Shown: positions 33,689 to 43,360 of the stretch, piece by piece
Layout: each line of letters opens with the position of its first letter
Position numbering within the stretch: the stretch's first letter is position 1
DNA from: Shewanella morhuae
GTDB lineage: Bacteria; Pseudomonadota; Gammaproteobacteria; Enterobacterales; Shewanellaceae
NCBI RefSeq assembly: GCF_900156405.1
Contig: NZ_FTNN01000003.1
Span: 1 to 64,000, forward strand
DNA length: 64,000 nucleotides
Reading direction: 5' to 3'
Made by a program: the position numbers and the translations under genes
The notes under the pieces: generated by a model
The model's input: only the letters and a program-made list of their open reading frames with translations
Told to the model about the DNA's origin: nothing
Databases searched by the model: none

Positions 33689-35512
33689 TTATTCTCCTGC
33701 TAAGTAAGCAGCTATTTCATCAAGAAAATCGTTACCAAAACGACTCAATTTACGCTCACCAACGCCATTTACAGCGAGCATTTCACCCGCACTAGTCGGC
33801 ATCATCGCGGCCATTTCAGCCAGCGTAGCATCGTTAAACACTAAATACGGTGGTACATCCTGCTGCTCGGCAATGGTTCTACGTAATAATTTTAGTCGTG
33901 CAAATAACTTACGGTCGTAATTGAGCGGAGTTTTGGATTGACTCACCTTACGTTTGGTTGTCGTTAGCTGAATCCGCGGCTCGGCCAGCATTAGCACCAC
34001 CTCACCTTTTAATATTGGTCTTGCTGAAGGATTTAACGTAATAGAAGATCCACGCGTCACATCCTGACTCGCTAATCCTAAATGGATCAATTGACGGATA
34101 ACACTCAGCCAATATTCATGGCTCTTATCTTTACCAATCCCCCAAGTCGTAAGTTTATCGTGGCCGCGATCGACTATTGGCGCGCTTTTCGAGCCCCGCA
34201 ATACCTCAATTAAATGATTAATACCAAAACGCTGCCCTAAACGAAAAATACACGACAGCACCTTTTGCGCATCTTCAGTGCCGTTATAACGTTTAGGTGG
34301 GTCAAGGCAAATATCGCAGTTACCACAGGGTTCAAGCGCACTCTCGTCAAAATAATGCAACAACACTTGGCGACGACAAGTTTGCGCCTCGGCAAAGGCG
34401 GCCATGGTATTGAGTTTATGGAATTCTACTTGTTGCTGTGGTCCTGGCTCTGCTTGCTCAATTAAATGCCGCACACGGCCAATATCAGCAGGATCAAATA
34501 GCATAAATGCTTCCGCGTCTAGCCCATCACGGCCAGCACGACCCGTTTCCTGATAATAGGCTTCGATGCTTTTAGGGATATCGTAATGCACCACAAAACG
34601 TACGTTCGATTTGTTAATCCCCATACCAAAAGCCACCGTCGCCACGACGATATCAATTTGATCTTTCAGAAAACTATCTTGTACGGCGCCGCGATCTTCT
34701 TGCGTCATACCCGCATGATAGGCCTTAGCATTAAAGCCTTGCAGACATAAGCGATCGGCTACCTCATCGACTCGTCGACGGCTACTACAATAAATAATAC
34801 CGTTAGTGCCATTTTGCTGAGTGAGAAAATGCCGTAATTGATTAGCCGCATTGAGTTTTTCGGCGACGGTATAGCGAATATTGGGCCTGTCAAAACTGGA
34901 GAGTAAACGGAAAGGATCGATACCGAGCCGCTCGCAAATACTCTGGCGGGTCGCCTGATCTGCCGTTGCAGTCAGCGCCATCATGGGCACATAGGGAAAG
35001 AGTTGTTTCAATTGCCCGAGCGCGGCATATTCAGGGCGAAAATCATGCCCCCACTGACTAATGCAATGGGCCTCATCAATCGCGAACATGGCTAACGGTA
35101 GCGACTGCATTCGTTCAATAAAATCGCTGCTTAACAAACGCTCAGGTGACACATACAGCAGTTTTAGTTCGCCATGGCGTAACTGTTTTAGTACTTCGGC
35201 GCTGCGCTCTCGTGGCAAAGAAGAGTTAAGGTAGGCGGCTGCAACGCCGGTTTGCAACAAACTATCAACTTGATCTTTCATCAACGAAATCAAGGGTGAA
35301 ACGACGATAGTAATGCCATCCATCAGCAGTGCAGGCAATTGGTAACATAAACTCTTACCGCCGCCCGTAGGCATAATAACTAAACAGTCTTGACCACCAC
35401 AAACACGCTCAATAACCTCACGTTGACCGTCCCGAAAGTTGCGGTAACCAAACACCTGTGCAAGGCGTTGTGAAAGGGGATCATCGTGTATTTCGAGTGC
35501 AGGCGTTTGCAT
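33689..35512 (-). CDS. recQ: RecQ, ATP-dependent DNA helicase
   Basis: A 607-residue 3'-5' helicase for recombination repair. It shows Walker A TGGGKSLCYQLPAL (about residue 50), DEAH in AIDEAHCISQWGHDFR with the RecQ-specific aromatic loop, motif VI ETGRAGRDGLDAEA, four zinc cysteines (CRRQVLLHYF...CGNCDIC) and a C-terminal HRDC domain (about 525-600). It converges on the TPR gene with only 5 bp between the stops. Confidence 0.97.
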   Translation of the reverse strand: MQTPALEIHDDPLSQRLAQVFGYRNFRDGQREVIERVCGGQDCLVIMPTGGGKSLCYQLPALLMDGITIVVSPLISLMKDQVDSLLQTGVAAAYLNSSLPRERSAEVLKQLRHGELKLLYVSPERLLSSDFIERMQSLPLAMFAIDEAHCISQWGHDFRPEYAALGQLKQLFPYVPMMALTATADQATRQSICERLGIDPFRLLSSFDRPNIRYTVAEKLNAANQLRHFLTQQNGTNGIIYCSSRRRVDEVADRLCLQGFNAKAYHAGMTQEDRGAVQDSFLKDQIDIVVATVAFGMGINKSNVRFVVHYDIPKSIEAYYQETGRAGRDGLDAEAFMLFDPADIGRVRHLIEQAEPGPQQQVEFHKLNTMAAFAEAQTCRRQVLLHYFDESALEPCGNCDICLDPPKRYNGTEDAQKVLSCIFRLGQRFGINHLIEVLRGSKSAPIVDRGHDKLTTWGIGKDKSHEYWLSVIRQLIHLGLASQDVTRGSSITLNPSARPILKGEVVLMLAEPRIQLTTTKRKVSQSKTPLNYDRKLFARLKLLRRTIAEQQDVPPYLVFNDATLAEMAAMMPTSAGEMLAVNGVGERKLSRFGNDFLDEIAAYLAGE

Positions 35513-35740
35513 GGATCTTCTATGTCAAAAGTGAGGGCGCCTATTCTAAAGCAGTGAACCGTTTCTGTCTTGCGCCAATGCAACATCATCTATCTGACTA
35601 GCCTATCTTGCATGGCTAGGGTTGCATTCGCCGCTTGCTTCACTGTAGATTAATTGCTCTAAGCAATATTTTATAAAATTAGCGTTGATAATAAATCCAA
35701 TAAAGCCTCTCACAGTCACTTCGTGACAAGGACAATCCTA

Positions 35741-36205
35741 ATGACAACCCCTATTCAAGCCGAAATATTAAAAAGAGTGGCTGACGTATTTGATAAACAT
35801 GTGCCTTTTCATAATTTACTGGGACTAGAGATTAAACGCTATGACATTAATGGTGTCGAAGTTGTGGTCAATATGAAACCCGAATTAATTGGTAACATTC
35901 ACCAACAAATTCTCCATGGTGGCGTGACCGCGACTATTTTGGATGTTGTTGGTGGCCTAACAGCTTTTGCCGGCCTTGTCGCTAGCGGTGAAGATTGGAG
36001 CATTGAAGAATTACAGCAACGTCTTCAAACCTTAGGGACTATTGATATGCGGGTCGATTACCTACGTCCCGGCCGCGGAGTCACTTTTACGGGCACAGGT
36101 AGCGTGATCCGTGCGGGTAATCGGGTATCGGTGTGCCGCATGGAGCTACATAACGAGCAAGGTACTCACATTGCTTTTGGAACCGGCACCTATATGGTCG
36201 GCTAA
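35741..36205 (+). CDS. yigI: YigI-type hot-dog thioesterase
   Basis: A 154-residue hot-dog-fold acyl-CoA thioesterase. The ATG at 35741 (AAGGA 8 bases upstream) gives MTTPIQAEILKRV; a longer frame from 35723 has no ribosome site. The family's helix HGGVTATILDVVGGLTAF and the strand IDMRVDYLRPGRG are present. E. coli YigI acts on medium/long-chain acyl-CoA; the substrate here is inferred. It is divergent from recQ, as in E. coli where the two are close. Confidence 0.85.
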   Translation: MTTPIQAEILKRVADVFDKHVPFHNLLGLEIKRYDINGVEVVVNMKPELIGNIHQQILHGGVTATILDVVGGLTAFAGLVASGEDWSIEELQQRLQTLGTIDMRVDYLRPGRGVTFTGTGSVIRAGNRVSVCRMELHNEQGTHIAFGTGTYMVG

Positions 36206-36246
36206 CGGCTTAACTGTCACCTACTACGTTAAAATCAGCAAAGTAC

Positions 36247-36270
36247 ACAGCTTGATTAACAAGCTGTTTT
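36247..36270 (+). terminator. Terminator after yigI
   Basis: Stem ACAGCTTG/CAAGCTGT (36247-36254 with 36260-36267) with a 5-base loop and a short T run. Confidence 0.55.
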
Positions 36271-36397
36271 ACTAACATTTATTCTCTGTTTAACGGTTTA
36301 TTGAGATATTCTGTAACGAAAATAGCGCGGTTAATATCTTGAGTCAGCTAGCAGACACACCTACAATCGCCATCTTATTGTCCTTCGAAGATGTCTC

Positions 36398-37282
36398 ATG
36401 TCAGATCGTGAATACCGCAAAGGGATCCTGCTCGCTGTCAGTGCTTACTGTATGTGGGGGTTTGCGCCTTTATATTTCAAATTACTCAACCATGTATCCG
36501 CTACCGAAATCTTAATTCACCGTGTAATTTGGTCATTTGTGTTTATGTTGATCATCATGCTGTTTATTGGCGGATTTTCTCGTTTACGTTTACTGCTTAA
36601 ACAGCCTAAGCAACTAATGGTGCTCACTATCACCTCGATCGTGATTGCTGGAAACTGGCTACTGTTTATTTGGGCAGTGAATAATGACCATATGCTCGAT
36701 GCCAGCTTAGGTTATTTTATTAACCCTTTACTTAACGTCTTGCTTGGTATGTTGTTTTTAGGTGAAAGACTGCGTAAATTACAATGGTTTGCCGTCACTC
36801 TTGCCAGTACGGGCGTGTTACTCCAATTAATCTCTTTCGGCTCAATTCCAATTGTCTCTTTGGCACTGGCGGGCACCTTCGGTTTCTATGCGCTGCTACG
36901 TAAAAAGGTCAATGTCGATGCTAAGGCAGGTTTATTAGTTGAGACAGCGGTACTGTTACCCGTTGCGCTGATTTATCTTGTTGCTACATCAGATACCGCT
37001 ACAGCCAGTATGCTAACCAACGATTGGCAATTGAACCTTTTATTAATGGCTGCGGGTATTGTTACCTCCATTCCACTACTGTGTTTTGCGGGTGCTGCTG
37101 TTCGTATTCCTTTATCTACGCTAGGTTTTTTCCAATATATTGGCCCAAGCATTATGTTTATCTTAGCTGTAAGCCTGTTTAATGAGCCCTTCGATGCAGA
37201 AAAAGGCGTCACTTTCGCTTTTATCTGGGCGGCATTACTTATTTTCACCTTAGATATGGCCTACAAGCGCAAAAAAACGTAA
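36398..37282 (+). CDS. rarD: RarD, EamA-family transporter
   Basis: A 294-residue inner-membrane protein with about ten membrane segments in two EamA repeats. The start MSDREYRKGILLAVSAYCMWGFAPLYFKLL is typical of RarD. RarD proteins are drug/metabolite exporters whose substrate is not established. It is transcribed alone, converging on the PH-like gene. Confidence 0.92.
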   Translation: MSDREYRKGILLAVSAYCMWGFAPLYFKLLNHVSATEILIHRVIWSFVFMLIIMLFIGGFSRLRLLLKQPKQLMVLTITSIVIAGNWLLFIWAVNNDHMLDASLGYFINPLLNVLLGMLFLGERLRKLQWFAVTLASTGVLLQLISFGSIPIVSLALAGTFGFYALLRKKVNVDAKAGLLVETAVLLPVALIYLVATSDTATASMLTNDWQLNLLLMAAGIVTSIPLLCFAGAAVRIPLSTLGFFQYIGPSIMFILAVSLFNEPFDAEKGVTFAFIWAALLIFTLDMAYKRKKT

Positions 37283-37312
37283 GGATTTACCCTTTGCACA
37301 GCGGCCAAAGAT

Positions 37313-37831
37313 TCACTTTTGTAGCTGTGCAATTAACTCTGCACCTCGAGGTACCGTCAGCAATAGATCATATCCTTTGGTTGTAGGGATTAGCACTAAC
37401 TGTGATTTATCTGTTATCGCTAAAAATGATCTCCCTTTCCCCTGTAGATTAAACCAACCCAATTGAAACCCTGGCATACCTATGCCGTTCGCCTTAAAGC
37501 TCGGCGTTAAACCTACCTCTTGTTGTAAATCGACTATGCGCGCCTCGGTAACTAATAAATCCGCGCGCGATAGCTGCACTTTGTAGAAGGGGACATCCAA
37601 TGTGAGCCCAGTGTCAGTTAACACTAACTCCGCATGACTAGATTGATAGAATACCCAAGAAAAGCCGCCCATCATCACAAGTAGTATCCCTAAACTGGCA
37701 GATTTAGCGATATTCGGCATCTTTTTTAACCATAGCATCAGTAAAATACCGGCTAAGCCTAATAGCAAAACAAGAAAACTTAACATAGAGGTTTGGGTTA
37801 ACGGGGCGAGTTCGAATACTTGGGGGCTCAT
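37313..37831 (-). CDS. Membrane protein with bacterial PH-like domain
   Basis: A 172-residue protein; the ATG at 37831 is chosen because AGGAG is 9 bases upstream, whereas the frame's first ATG (37840) abuts it. Two membrane segments (about 17-36 and 44-63) precede a soluble domain (about 65-172) with the beta-strand pattern of bacterial PH domains: LVLTDTGLTLDVPFYKVQL, a middle GFQLGWFNL, and the end LLLTVPRGAELIAQL. Function unknown. Confidence 0.65.
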   Translation of the reverse strand: MSPQVFELAPLTQTSMLSFLVLLLGLAGILLMLWLKKMPNIAKSASLGILLVMMGGFSWVFYQSSHAELVLTDTGLTLDVPFYKVQLSRADLLVTEARIVDLQQEVGLTPSFKANGIGMPGFQLGWFNLQGKGRSFLAITDKSQLVLIPTTKGYDLLLTVPRGAELIAQLQK

Positions 37832-37951
37832 CGGCAGCATCTCCTGTGCGGTTAAACCTTAATTTGCCAATAAACACCGATTATATCAACAAAAATGCCA
37901 GCGCTAAATATGAGTACTAGGCCGGCATTAATAGGGATGATTTAAAATAAT

Positions 37952-39271
37952 CTACAGATCGAGTGCGAGGATTTTTGAACGACGTTGATAGTTATACAGC
38001 TGCTTTTTCTTTTGTGGTAGCGCTTCAACATCTTCAATCATAAAGCCATGCTCTAAAAACCAGTGAATGCTACGGGTTGTTAGCGCGAATAAACGTGAAT
38101 AACCCCGATTTCGCGCCTTATTGATGATGTTTTTCAACAGCAAGCTACCCCTATCAGCATCACGATAATCAGGATGCACGACTAGGCAAGCAAACTCGCC
38201 CGCATTGTCCTCTTCAAAAGGATAGAGCGCGGCGCAACCAATCACTAAACCATCGCGTTCAATCAGCATAAATTGTTCGATTTCAATCTCGAGCTGCTCA
38301 CGGCTACGACGCACCAGAATGCCTTGCTCCTCCAATGGACGAATCAGGTTCAGTACGCCGCCAATATCGGCGATAGACGCACTACGCAGGCGCTCAGCGC
38401 TCTCAGTTACGATTTGCGTACCAATACCTTCACGCGAGAACAACTCTTGCAGTAAAGCACCGTCTTCGAGATAGCTGACTAAGTGACAACGTGGCACGCC
38501 ATTACGGCAAGCATCAATACTTGCTTTCAAGAAAGCCATAGTGCCAACGCAAGCAGACCCTTGCTCACTCAGCTTATCCATAATGTTTTGCGCATCATTA
38601 GGCATCAATTCTGCAATCACATCGCCGTTACGATCAAGAATACCGTTTTGCGAGCTAAAACCGATCATCTTGTCAGCTTTGAGTTTGATCGCCACCTGAG
38701 TAGCAATTTCCTCAGCCGTTAAATTAAAACTCTCGCCAGTAACAGAAGCCGCAATCGGCCCCATCAACACAATACAGTGATTGTCTAACTGGCGTTTTAA
38801 GCCTTGCACATCGATACGACGCACTCTACCGCTTAAACAAAAATCGATACCGTTATCCACACCAAGCGGCTGAGCAATGACAAAATTGCCACTAACTAAG
38901 TTAATTTGTGCCCCTTGCATCGGTGTGTTGCTTAAACTCATGGATAAACGCGCTGTGATATCAAATTGCAGTGCACCCGCAACTTGTTTGATCACTTTGA
39001 GCGACTCTTCATCGGTGATACGTACGCCTTCATGGTAGATAGGCTCAATGTCGTTGTTCGCTAATGCAGCATCAATTTGCGGCCTAGCGCCATAAACCAA
39101 AACCACTTTTATCCCTAAACTGTGCAGCAAAGCGACATCATTTAAGATGGCGCGAAATTGATTTTGAGCCAAAGCTTCACCGCCAAGCATCACCACAAAG
39201 GTTTTACCTCTGTGAGCATTGACATAGGGGGCAGAGTGACGAAATCCATCAACCAGTTCAGTGGTACGCAC
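37952..39271 (-). CDS. argA: ArgA, N-acetylglutamate synthase
   Basis: ArgA acetylates glutamate in the first step of arginine synthesis. The 439-residue product has an N-terminal amino-acid-kinase domain ([10 protein letters not shown]..., about 20-290) that binds arginine for feedback control and a C-terminal GNAT acetyltransferase domain (about 295-435, [20 protein letters not shown]). The start is GTG at 39271 with GAGG upstream. No clean ARG box was identified by eye. Confidence 0.97.
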   Translation of the reverse strand: MRTTELVDGFRHSAPYVNAHRGKTFVVMLGGEALAQNQFRAILNDVALLHSLGIKVVLVYGARPQIDAALANNDIEPIYHEGVRITDEESLKVIKQVAGALQFDITARLSMSLSNTPMQGAQINLVSGNFVIAQPLGVDNGIDFCLSGRVRRIDVQGLKRQLDNHCIVLMGPIAASVTGESFNLTAEEIATQVAIKLKADKMIGFSSQNGILDRNGDVIAELMPNDAQNIMDKLSEQGSACVGTMAFLKASIDACRNGVPRCHLVSYLEDGALLQELFSREGIGTQIVTESAERLRSASIADIGGVLNLIRPLEEQGILVRRSREQLEIEIEQFMLIERDGLVIGCAALYPFEEDNAGEFACLVVHPDYRDADRGSLLLKNIINKARNRGYSRLFALTTRSIHWFLEHGFMIEDVEALPQKKKQLYNYQRRSKILALDL

Positions 39272-39527
39272 GCGTTATATACACCTCATTTTGAGCTGGC
39301 AATGTCACGGCGACATACCAGGAATGAATCGCTAACTTTTGCGTATGGTATTGCATTTTAATTCACATATAAAGAATTTATTCTCACCAAATAACAGTTT
39401 TAATGATTTTAAATGCTTAAAACAGCACTTTTTACATTTCGCTTAACGTTTTGACTTTACCAGGTATGATTCATGCGACTTAGGTATGTAATGCAATGCC
39501 TTCAAATTGATGATTCGTCGCGAAAAA

Positions 39528-39560
39528 AATGCAAAAAAAAGCCCCTTAAATAAGGGGCTT
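39528..39560 (-). terminator. rpmBG terminator
   Basis: Stem AAGCCCCTTA/TAAGGGGCTT (39539-39548 with 39551-39560) followed on the minus strand by eight T. It is 22 bases after the rpmG stop. Confidence 0.92.
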
Positions 39561-39582
39561 TTCTCGAAACACTCACCAAGAA

Positions 39583-39756
39583 TTACTTGATTTTGGCTTC
39601 TTTGTAGATAACGTGCTGGCGAATAACAGGATCAAATTTCTTGATTTCCATTTTCTCAGGCATGTTACGCTTGTTTTTTTCAGTTGTGTAGAAGTGACCA
39701 GTCTTAGCTGTAGAAACTAATTTGATCTTCTCACGATTACCTTTAGCTTTAGCCAT
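39583..39756 (-). CDS. rpmG: Ribosomal protein L33
   Basis: A 57-residue basic protein ([16 protein letters not shown]... [14 protein letters not shown]) that matches bL33, a component of the 50S subunit near the E site. It follows rpmB after 6 bp and ends before a strong terminator. The sequence has no zinc cysteines, so it is the cysteine-free form. Confidence 0.97.
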   Translation of the reverse strand: MAKAKGNREKIKLVSTAKTGHFYTTEKNKRNMPEKMEIKKFDPVIRQHVIYKEAKIK

Positions 39757-39762
39757 GATCTA

Positions 39763-39999
39763 TTATACCTTCTCGCCACGGGCACGAAGTTCAGCAACAA
39801 CAACTTCGATACCTTTCTTGTCGATCAGACGGATACCTTTAGTAGATATACGTAACTGTACGAAACGCTTTTCTTCTTCTAACCAAAAACGGTGGTTTTG
39901 TAGGTTAGGTAAAAAACGACGACGGGTCGCGTTTTTTGCATGCGAACGGTTGTTACCAACCATAGGCTTCTTGCCAGTAACTTGGCATACTCTTGACAT
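39763..39999 (-). CDS. rpmB: Ribosomal protein L28
   Basis: A 78-residue bL28 protein of the 50S subunit, with the conserved start [17 protein letters not shown] and the rich [15 protein letters not shown] core. A GGAG ribosome site precedes the ATG at 39999; a longer frame reaching 40146 runs into the promoter and radC and is not real. It is the first gene of the rpmBG operon. Confidence 0.98.
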   Translation of the reverse strand: MSRVCQVTGKKPMVGNNRSHAKNATRRRFLPNLQNHRFWLEEEKRFVQLRISTKGIRLIDKKGIEVVVAELRARGEKV

Positions 40000-40041
40000 G
40001 TCAATCTTCTCCAAAAACAATTTTAACGCTCGAGCATTAAT

Positions 40042-40070
40042 GTGCCTCGTATGGCCGTCGCCCGAGGCAC
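40042..40070 (-). other. rpmB mRNA leader hairpin
   Basis: GTGCCTCG/CGAGGCAC (40042-40049 with 40063-40070) makes an 8-bp stem in the 5' leader of rpmB, between promoter and ribosome site. It has no T run, so it is not a terminator. A role in ribosomal-protein autoregulation is possible but unproven. Confidence 0.5.
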
Positions 40071-40083
40071 AAAGAGGGCGCAT

Positions 40084-40112
40084 TTTATACACGATCACAG
40101 AGTGAAGATCAA
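40084..40112 (-). promoter_or_regulatory. rpmBG promoter
   Basis: TTGATC (40112-40107) and TATAAA (40089-40084), 17-bp spacer, on the minus strand. A GC-rich ATGCGCCC follows the -10, like a stringent discriminator. Confidence 0.8.
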
Positions 40113-40120
40113 GTGTTAGA

Positions 40121-40798
40121 TTAATTAATCCAGCCTCGTTCTGCAAAAGAAACTATCTCTTGATCACCTACAACCATATGGTCCAATAAGGATACGTCTA
40201 TGGTTGCTAACGCATTTTTTAATCGTTCAGTTATTCGTCGGTCAGCCTGACTGGGCTCGGCAATACCAGACGGATGATTATGACAAACGATAACTGCTGC
40301 GGCCTTTTTCTCCAACACTAAGCTCACCACTTCACGTGGGTACACTGAGGCTGAGTCTATTGTACCGCGAAATAATTCGACAAACTGAATCACTCTATGC
40401 TGGCTATCTAGCAGTAAAACTGCAAACACTTCATAGGGGCGATCAGCCAATTGTCTCATTAAATAGTCCCGAGTTAAATCGGGATTTGTCAAAATTTGAC
40501 CTCTTTGCAAGTTTTCTTGCGCTACACGCCGCGCTAATTCGGCCGCAGCTTGAAGCTGAGCGTATTTTACAGGTCCTACGCCCGGAAGTCGACATACCTG
40601 ATTTCGAGAAGCACAAAGCAAATTTCTGAGGCCTCCAAACTCGCGAATAAGCGACCTCGCAAGGTCAACTGCATTTAATCCCGCCAAACCGTTACGCAGT
40701 AATACCGCTAATAACTCAGCATCCGACAGCTGGGCCGCCCCCTTTTGTAATAGCTTATCTCTAGGCCCTTCGCCCTCTGGCCAATCTTTAATACCCAT
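40121..40798 (-). CDS. radC: RadC-family JAMM protein
   Basis: A 225-residue protein with an N-terminal helix-hairpin-helix region ([16 protein letters not shown]) and a C-terminal MPN/JAMM domain. The metal motif is intact: [10 protein letters not shown] and the later Asp in EPSQADRR. Despite the name, a DNA-repair role has not held up in E. coli; function unknown. It is divergent from coaBC, as in E. coli. Confidence 0.95.
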   Translation of the reverse strand: MGIKDWPEGEGPRDKLLQKGAAQLSDAELLAVLLRNGLAGLNAVDLARSLIREFGGLRNLLCASRNQVCRLPGVGPVKYAQLQAAAELARRVAQENLQRGQILTNPDLTRDYLMRQLADRPYEVFAVLLLDSQHRVIQFVELFRGTIDSASVYPREVVSLVLEKKAAAVIVCHNHPSGIAEPSQADRRITERLKNALATIDVSLLDHMVVGDQEIVSFAERGWIN

Positions 40799-40928
40799 AC
40801 GACCTCCGTGTCACCTCACATAATTTTACTTTACAAAGTATGGACGAGATTTTTTGAACCGGGAGGGTCACTAAAATTCACCACTTTGTGCTATCGTTGC
40901 GACATTATTTCTATCTCAGGTGATGTCT

Positions 40929-42143
40929 GTGAGTTTGACAAATAAAAACGTCCTGCTGGGCATTGGCGGCGGCATTGCAGCCTATAAAAGTGCTGACTTA
41001 GTCAGGCGCTTGAAGGAGCGTGGCTTTGATGTGCGCGTAGTGATGAGCCAAAGTGCGATGGAGTTTATCACCCCGCTCACACTGCAAGCGTTATCGGGTT
41101 ATCCCGTCGCATCGAGCTTACTCGACCCTGCTGCAGAAGCGGCAATGGGCCATATAGAACTCGCTCGCTGGGCAGATCTGGTTATTATCGCGCCTGCGAC
41201 CGCAAACCTATTGGCGCGGATTAATGCCGGCATGGCCGATGAGTTAATCACTACCACTTGCTTAGCAACTGAGGCGCCCATTGCACTGTGTCCGGCGATG
41301 AATCAACAGATGTATCGCAATGTGGCAACGCAAGCAAATTTAACTAACCTTGCATCCCGTGGTTTTACACTTTGGGGACCCGCCAGTGGCAGTCAAGCCT
41401 GTGGCGAAGTCGGTCCTGGGCGCATGTTAGAAGCATTAGAAATTGCTGAGCTGGCGACACAATTTTTTGCCAAAAATGACAGCGCTGAATTTAAGCCTCT
41501 CGCCGGACAATCAGTGCTTATAACGGCGGGGCCAACCCGAGAAGCCATTGATCCGGTCAGATATATTTCGAATCATAGTTCAGGGAAAATGGGCTTTGCC
41601 TTAGCCAAAGCGGCCTCCGATATGGGCGCAGCGGTTACGTTAGTCTCAGGTCCAGTGAATTTAAATACGCCAGAAGGCGTGACACGCATTGACGTTGAAT
41701 CGGCACAAAATATGCTCGATGCCGTAATGAATAACATTGATAATAAAGATATTTTTATTGGCTGCGCCGCCGTTGCCGACTATCGCATTAGTGAGATAGC
41801 CAGCTGTAAGATCAAAAAATCAGCAGAAGAAATGCAACTTGCGCTAGTGAGGAATCCTGATATCTTAGCCACGGTTGCAAGCTTACCTAACCGTCCTTTT
41901 ATGGTAGGATTTGCCGCTGAAACCCATGATGTAGAAGCCTATGCGCGCGATAAGCTCAAACGTAAAAACTTGAATATGATTGCCGCAAACGATGTTTCCA
42001 TTGCAGGTATAGGCTTTAATGCCGATGCCAATGCCCTGCGTGTGTTCTGGCCGCAGGGGAGTCAAGATTTGCCAGCAACGGATAAGCTCACGCTGGCACG
42101 GCAATTACTTTCGTTAATAGTGAAAGAAAAAACAAATACATGA
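40929..42143 (+). CDS. coaBC: CoaBC, bifunctional coenzyme A synthesis enzyme
   Basis: The protein joins phosphopantothenate to cysteine (CoaB) and decarboxylates the product (CoaC). The N-terminal flavin domain (about 1-190) has [14 protein letters not shown] and the active-site region [10 protein letters not shown]; the C-terminal CoaB domain has [24 protein letters not shown]. The start is set at GTG 40929, because AGG is 8 bases upstream and it gives [14 protein letters not shown] 40923 or GTG 40920 are alternatives. It overlaps dut by 4 bp (ATGA). Confidence 0.95.
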   Translation: MSLTNKNVLLGIGGGIAAYKSADLVRRLKERGFDVRVVMSQSAMEFITPLTLQALSGYPVASSLLDPAAEAAMGHIELARWADLVIIAPATANLLARINAGMADELITTTCLATEAPIALCPAMNQQMYRNVATQANLTNLASRGFTLWGPASGSQACGEVGPGRMLEALEIAELATQFFAKNDSAEFKPLAGQSVLITAGPTREAIDPVRYISNHSSGKMGFALAKAASDMGAAVTLVSGPVNLNTPEGVTRIDVESAQNMLDAVMNNIDNKDIFIGCAAVADYRISEIASCKIKKSAEEMQLALVRNPDILATVASLPNRPFMVGFAAETHDVEAYARDKLKRKNLNMIAANDVSIAGIGFNADANALRVFWPQGSQDLPATDKLTLARQLLSLIVKEKTNT

Positions 42144-42598
42144 AAACACCGATTGAATTAAAGATCCTCGACTCCCGTATTGGCTCAGAATTTCCTCTGC
42201 CCGCTTACGCTACGCAAGGCAGCGCAGGCATGGATCTTCGCGCCATGATAGACACTACTTTGACGATCGCTCCGGGTGAAACCGTGCTGATCCCCACAGG
42301 AATAGCCATTCACGTTGCAGACCCGGGACTGGCGGCAGTTATTTTACCGCGCTCAGGCCTAGGTCATAAATACGGTATCGTACTTGGTAATTTGGTTGGA
42401 CTCATCGACTCAGACTATCAAGGAGCGTTAATGGTGTCTTGCTGGAATCGCAGCGACAGACCCTTCGCCTTAGAAATTGGTGACCGTCTGGCACAACTGG
42501 TGTTTGTTCCTGTAATACAAGCACAATTCAAACTCGTTGATGAGTTCGATAGCTCAGATCGTGGTGAAGGCGGATTTGGCCATTCAGGCACTAAATAA
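42140..42598 (+). CDS. dut: Dut, dUTPase
   Basis: A 152-residue trimeric dUTP diphosphatase that makes dUMP and keeps uracil out of DNA. All family motifs are seen: [33 protein letters not shown] and the P-loop-like tail [10 protein letters not shown]. It is coupled to coaBC. Confidence 0.98.
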   Translation: MKTPIELKILDSRIGSEFPLPAYATQGSAGMDLRAMIDTTLTIAPGETVLIPTGIAIHVADPGLAAVILPRSGLGHKYGIVLGNLVGLIDSDYQGALMVSCWNRSDRPFALEIGDRLAQLVFVPVIQAQFKLVDEFDSSDRGEGGFGHSGTK

Positions 42599-42632
42599 TC
42601 TCCTAAGTCGTTATTGAGCCAAGGATACTGTA

Positions 42633-43226
42633 ATGGCTGTAAGCCCAAAAATTAATCGTCGTGAACACATATTACAATGCCTAGCGCAGATGCTAGAAAC
42701 CCACCCGGGACAAAGGATCACCACCGCGAAACTGGCCTCAGAAGTCGGCGTATCGGAAGCCGCACTCTACCGCCACTTTCCCAGTAAAGCGCGGATGTTT
42801 GAGGGCTTGATTGAATTTATCGAAGAGTCGTTATTATCGCGCATCAACTTAATCATGGATGACGAGAAAGACACCATGAAACGTTGCCAGTTGGTATTGC
42901 AACTATTGTTGATTTTTGCCGAACGTAACCCTGGCATTTCTCGCGTTCTCAATGGTGATGCATTGCTGGGTGAAAATGAACGTCTACGGAGCCGGATCAG
43001 CAGCTTATTTGCCAAAATTGAAACTCAATTGAAGCAAATATTGCGTGAAAAAATGCTCCGCGAGGGTAAAGGTTTTAACCTAGATGAAGCCATATTGGCT
43101 AATTTACTGCTAGCCTTTGCCGAAGGTAGAATTGCCCAATTTGTACGCAGTGAATTCAAACTAAAACCGACTACACACTTCGATGAACAATGGTATTTCA
43201 TCCAACACCAACTATTGCAAAGCTAA
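42633..43226 (+). CDS. slmA: SlmA, nucleoid occlusion factor
   Basis: A 197-residue TetR-family DNA-binding protein that blocks FtsZ assembly over the nucleoid. The N-terminal HTH reads [27 protein letters not shown], and the C-terminal helices follow the SlmA pattern ([19 protein letters not shown]). Downstream of dut, as in E. coli. It ends at a strong terminator. Confidence 0.97.
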   Translation: MAVSPKINRREHILQCLAQMLETHPGQRITTAKLASEVGVSEAALYRHFPSKARMFEGLIEFIEESLLSRINLIMDDEKDTMKRCQLVLQLLLIFAERNPGISRVLNGDALLGENERLRSRISSLFAKIETQLKQILREKMLREGKGFNLDEAILANLLLAFAEGRIAQFVRSEFKLKPTTHFDEQWYFIQHQLLQS

Positions 43227-43240
43227 TGATTTTTCAGCAT

Positions 43241-43269
43241 AAAGGACGGTAAATACCGTCCTTTTTTTT
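43241..43269 (+). terminator. slmA terminator
   Basis: Perfect 11-bp stem AAAGGACGGTA/TACCGTCCTTT (43241-43251 with 43254-43264) followed by a run of eight T. Confidence 0.93.
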
Positions 43270-43360
43270 AGTTTACTTTCCTTGTCTCACTATGACTTTT
43301 GTTTTATCCTAGAAATACATTTACAAAACAAAAGTTACAAATAGTTTACAAGGATGTCAG

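Noticed and set aside
39359..39395. Possible ARG box upstream of argA (GAAT-TT-ATTC)
   Set aside because: The centre is two bases shorter than the consensus 4-base AT centre, so the match is not convincing.
39763..40146. 127-codon version of the L28 gene
   Set aside because: The extra 49 codons run through the rpmB leader and promoter; the conserved L28 start is at 39999.
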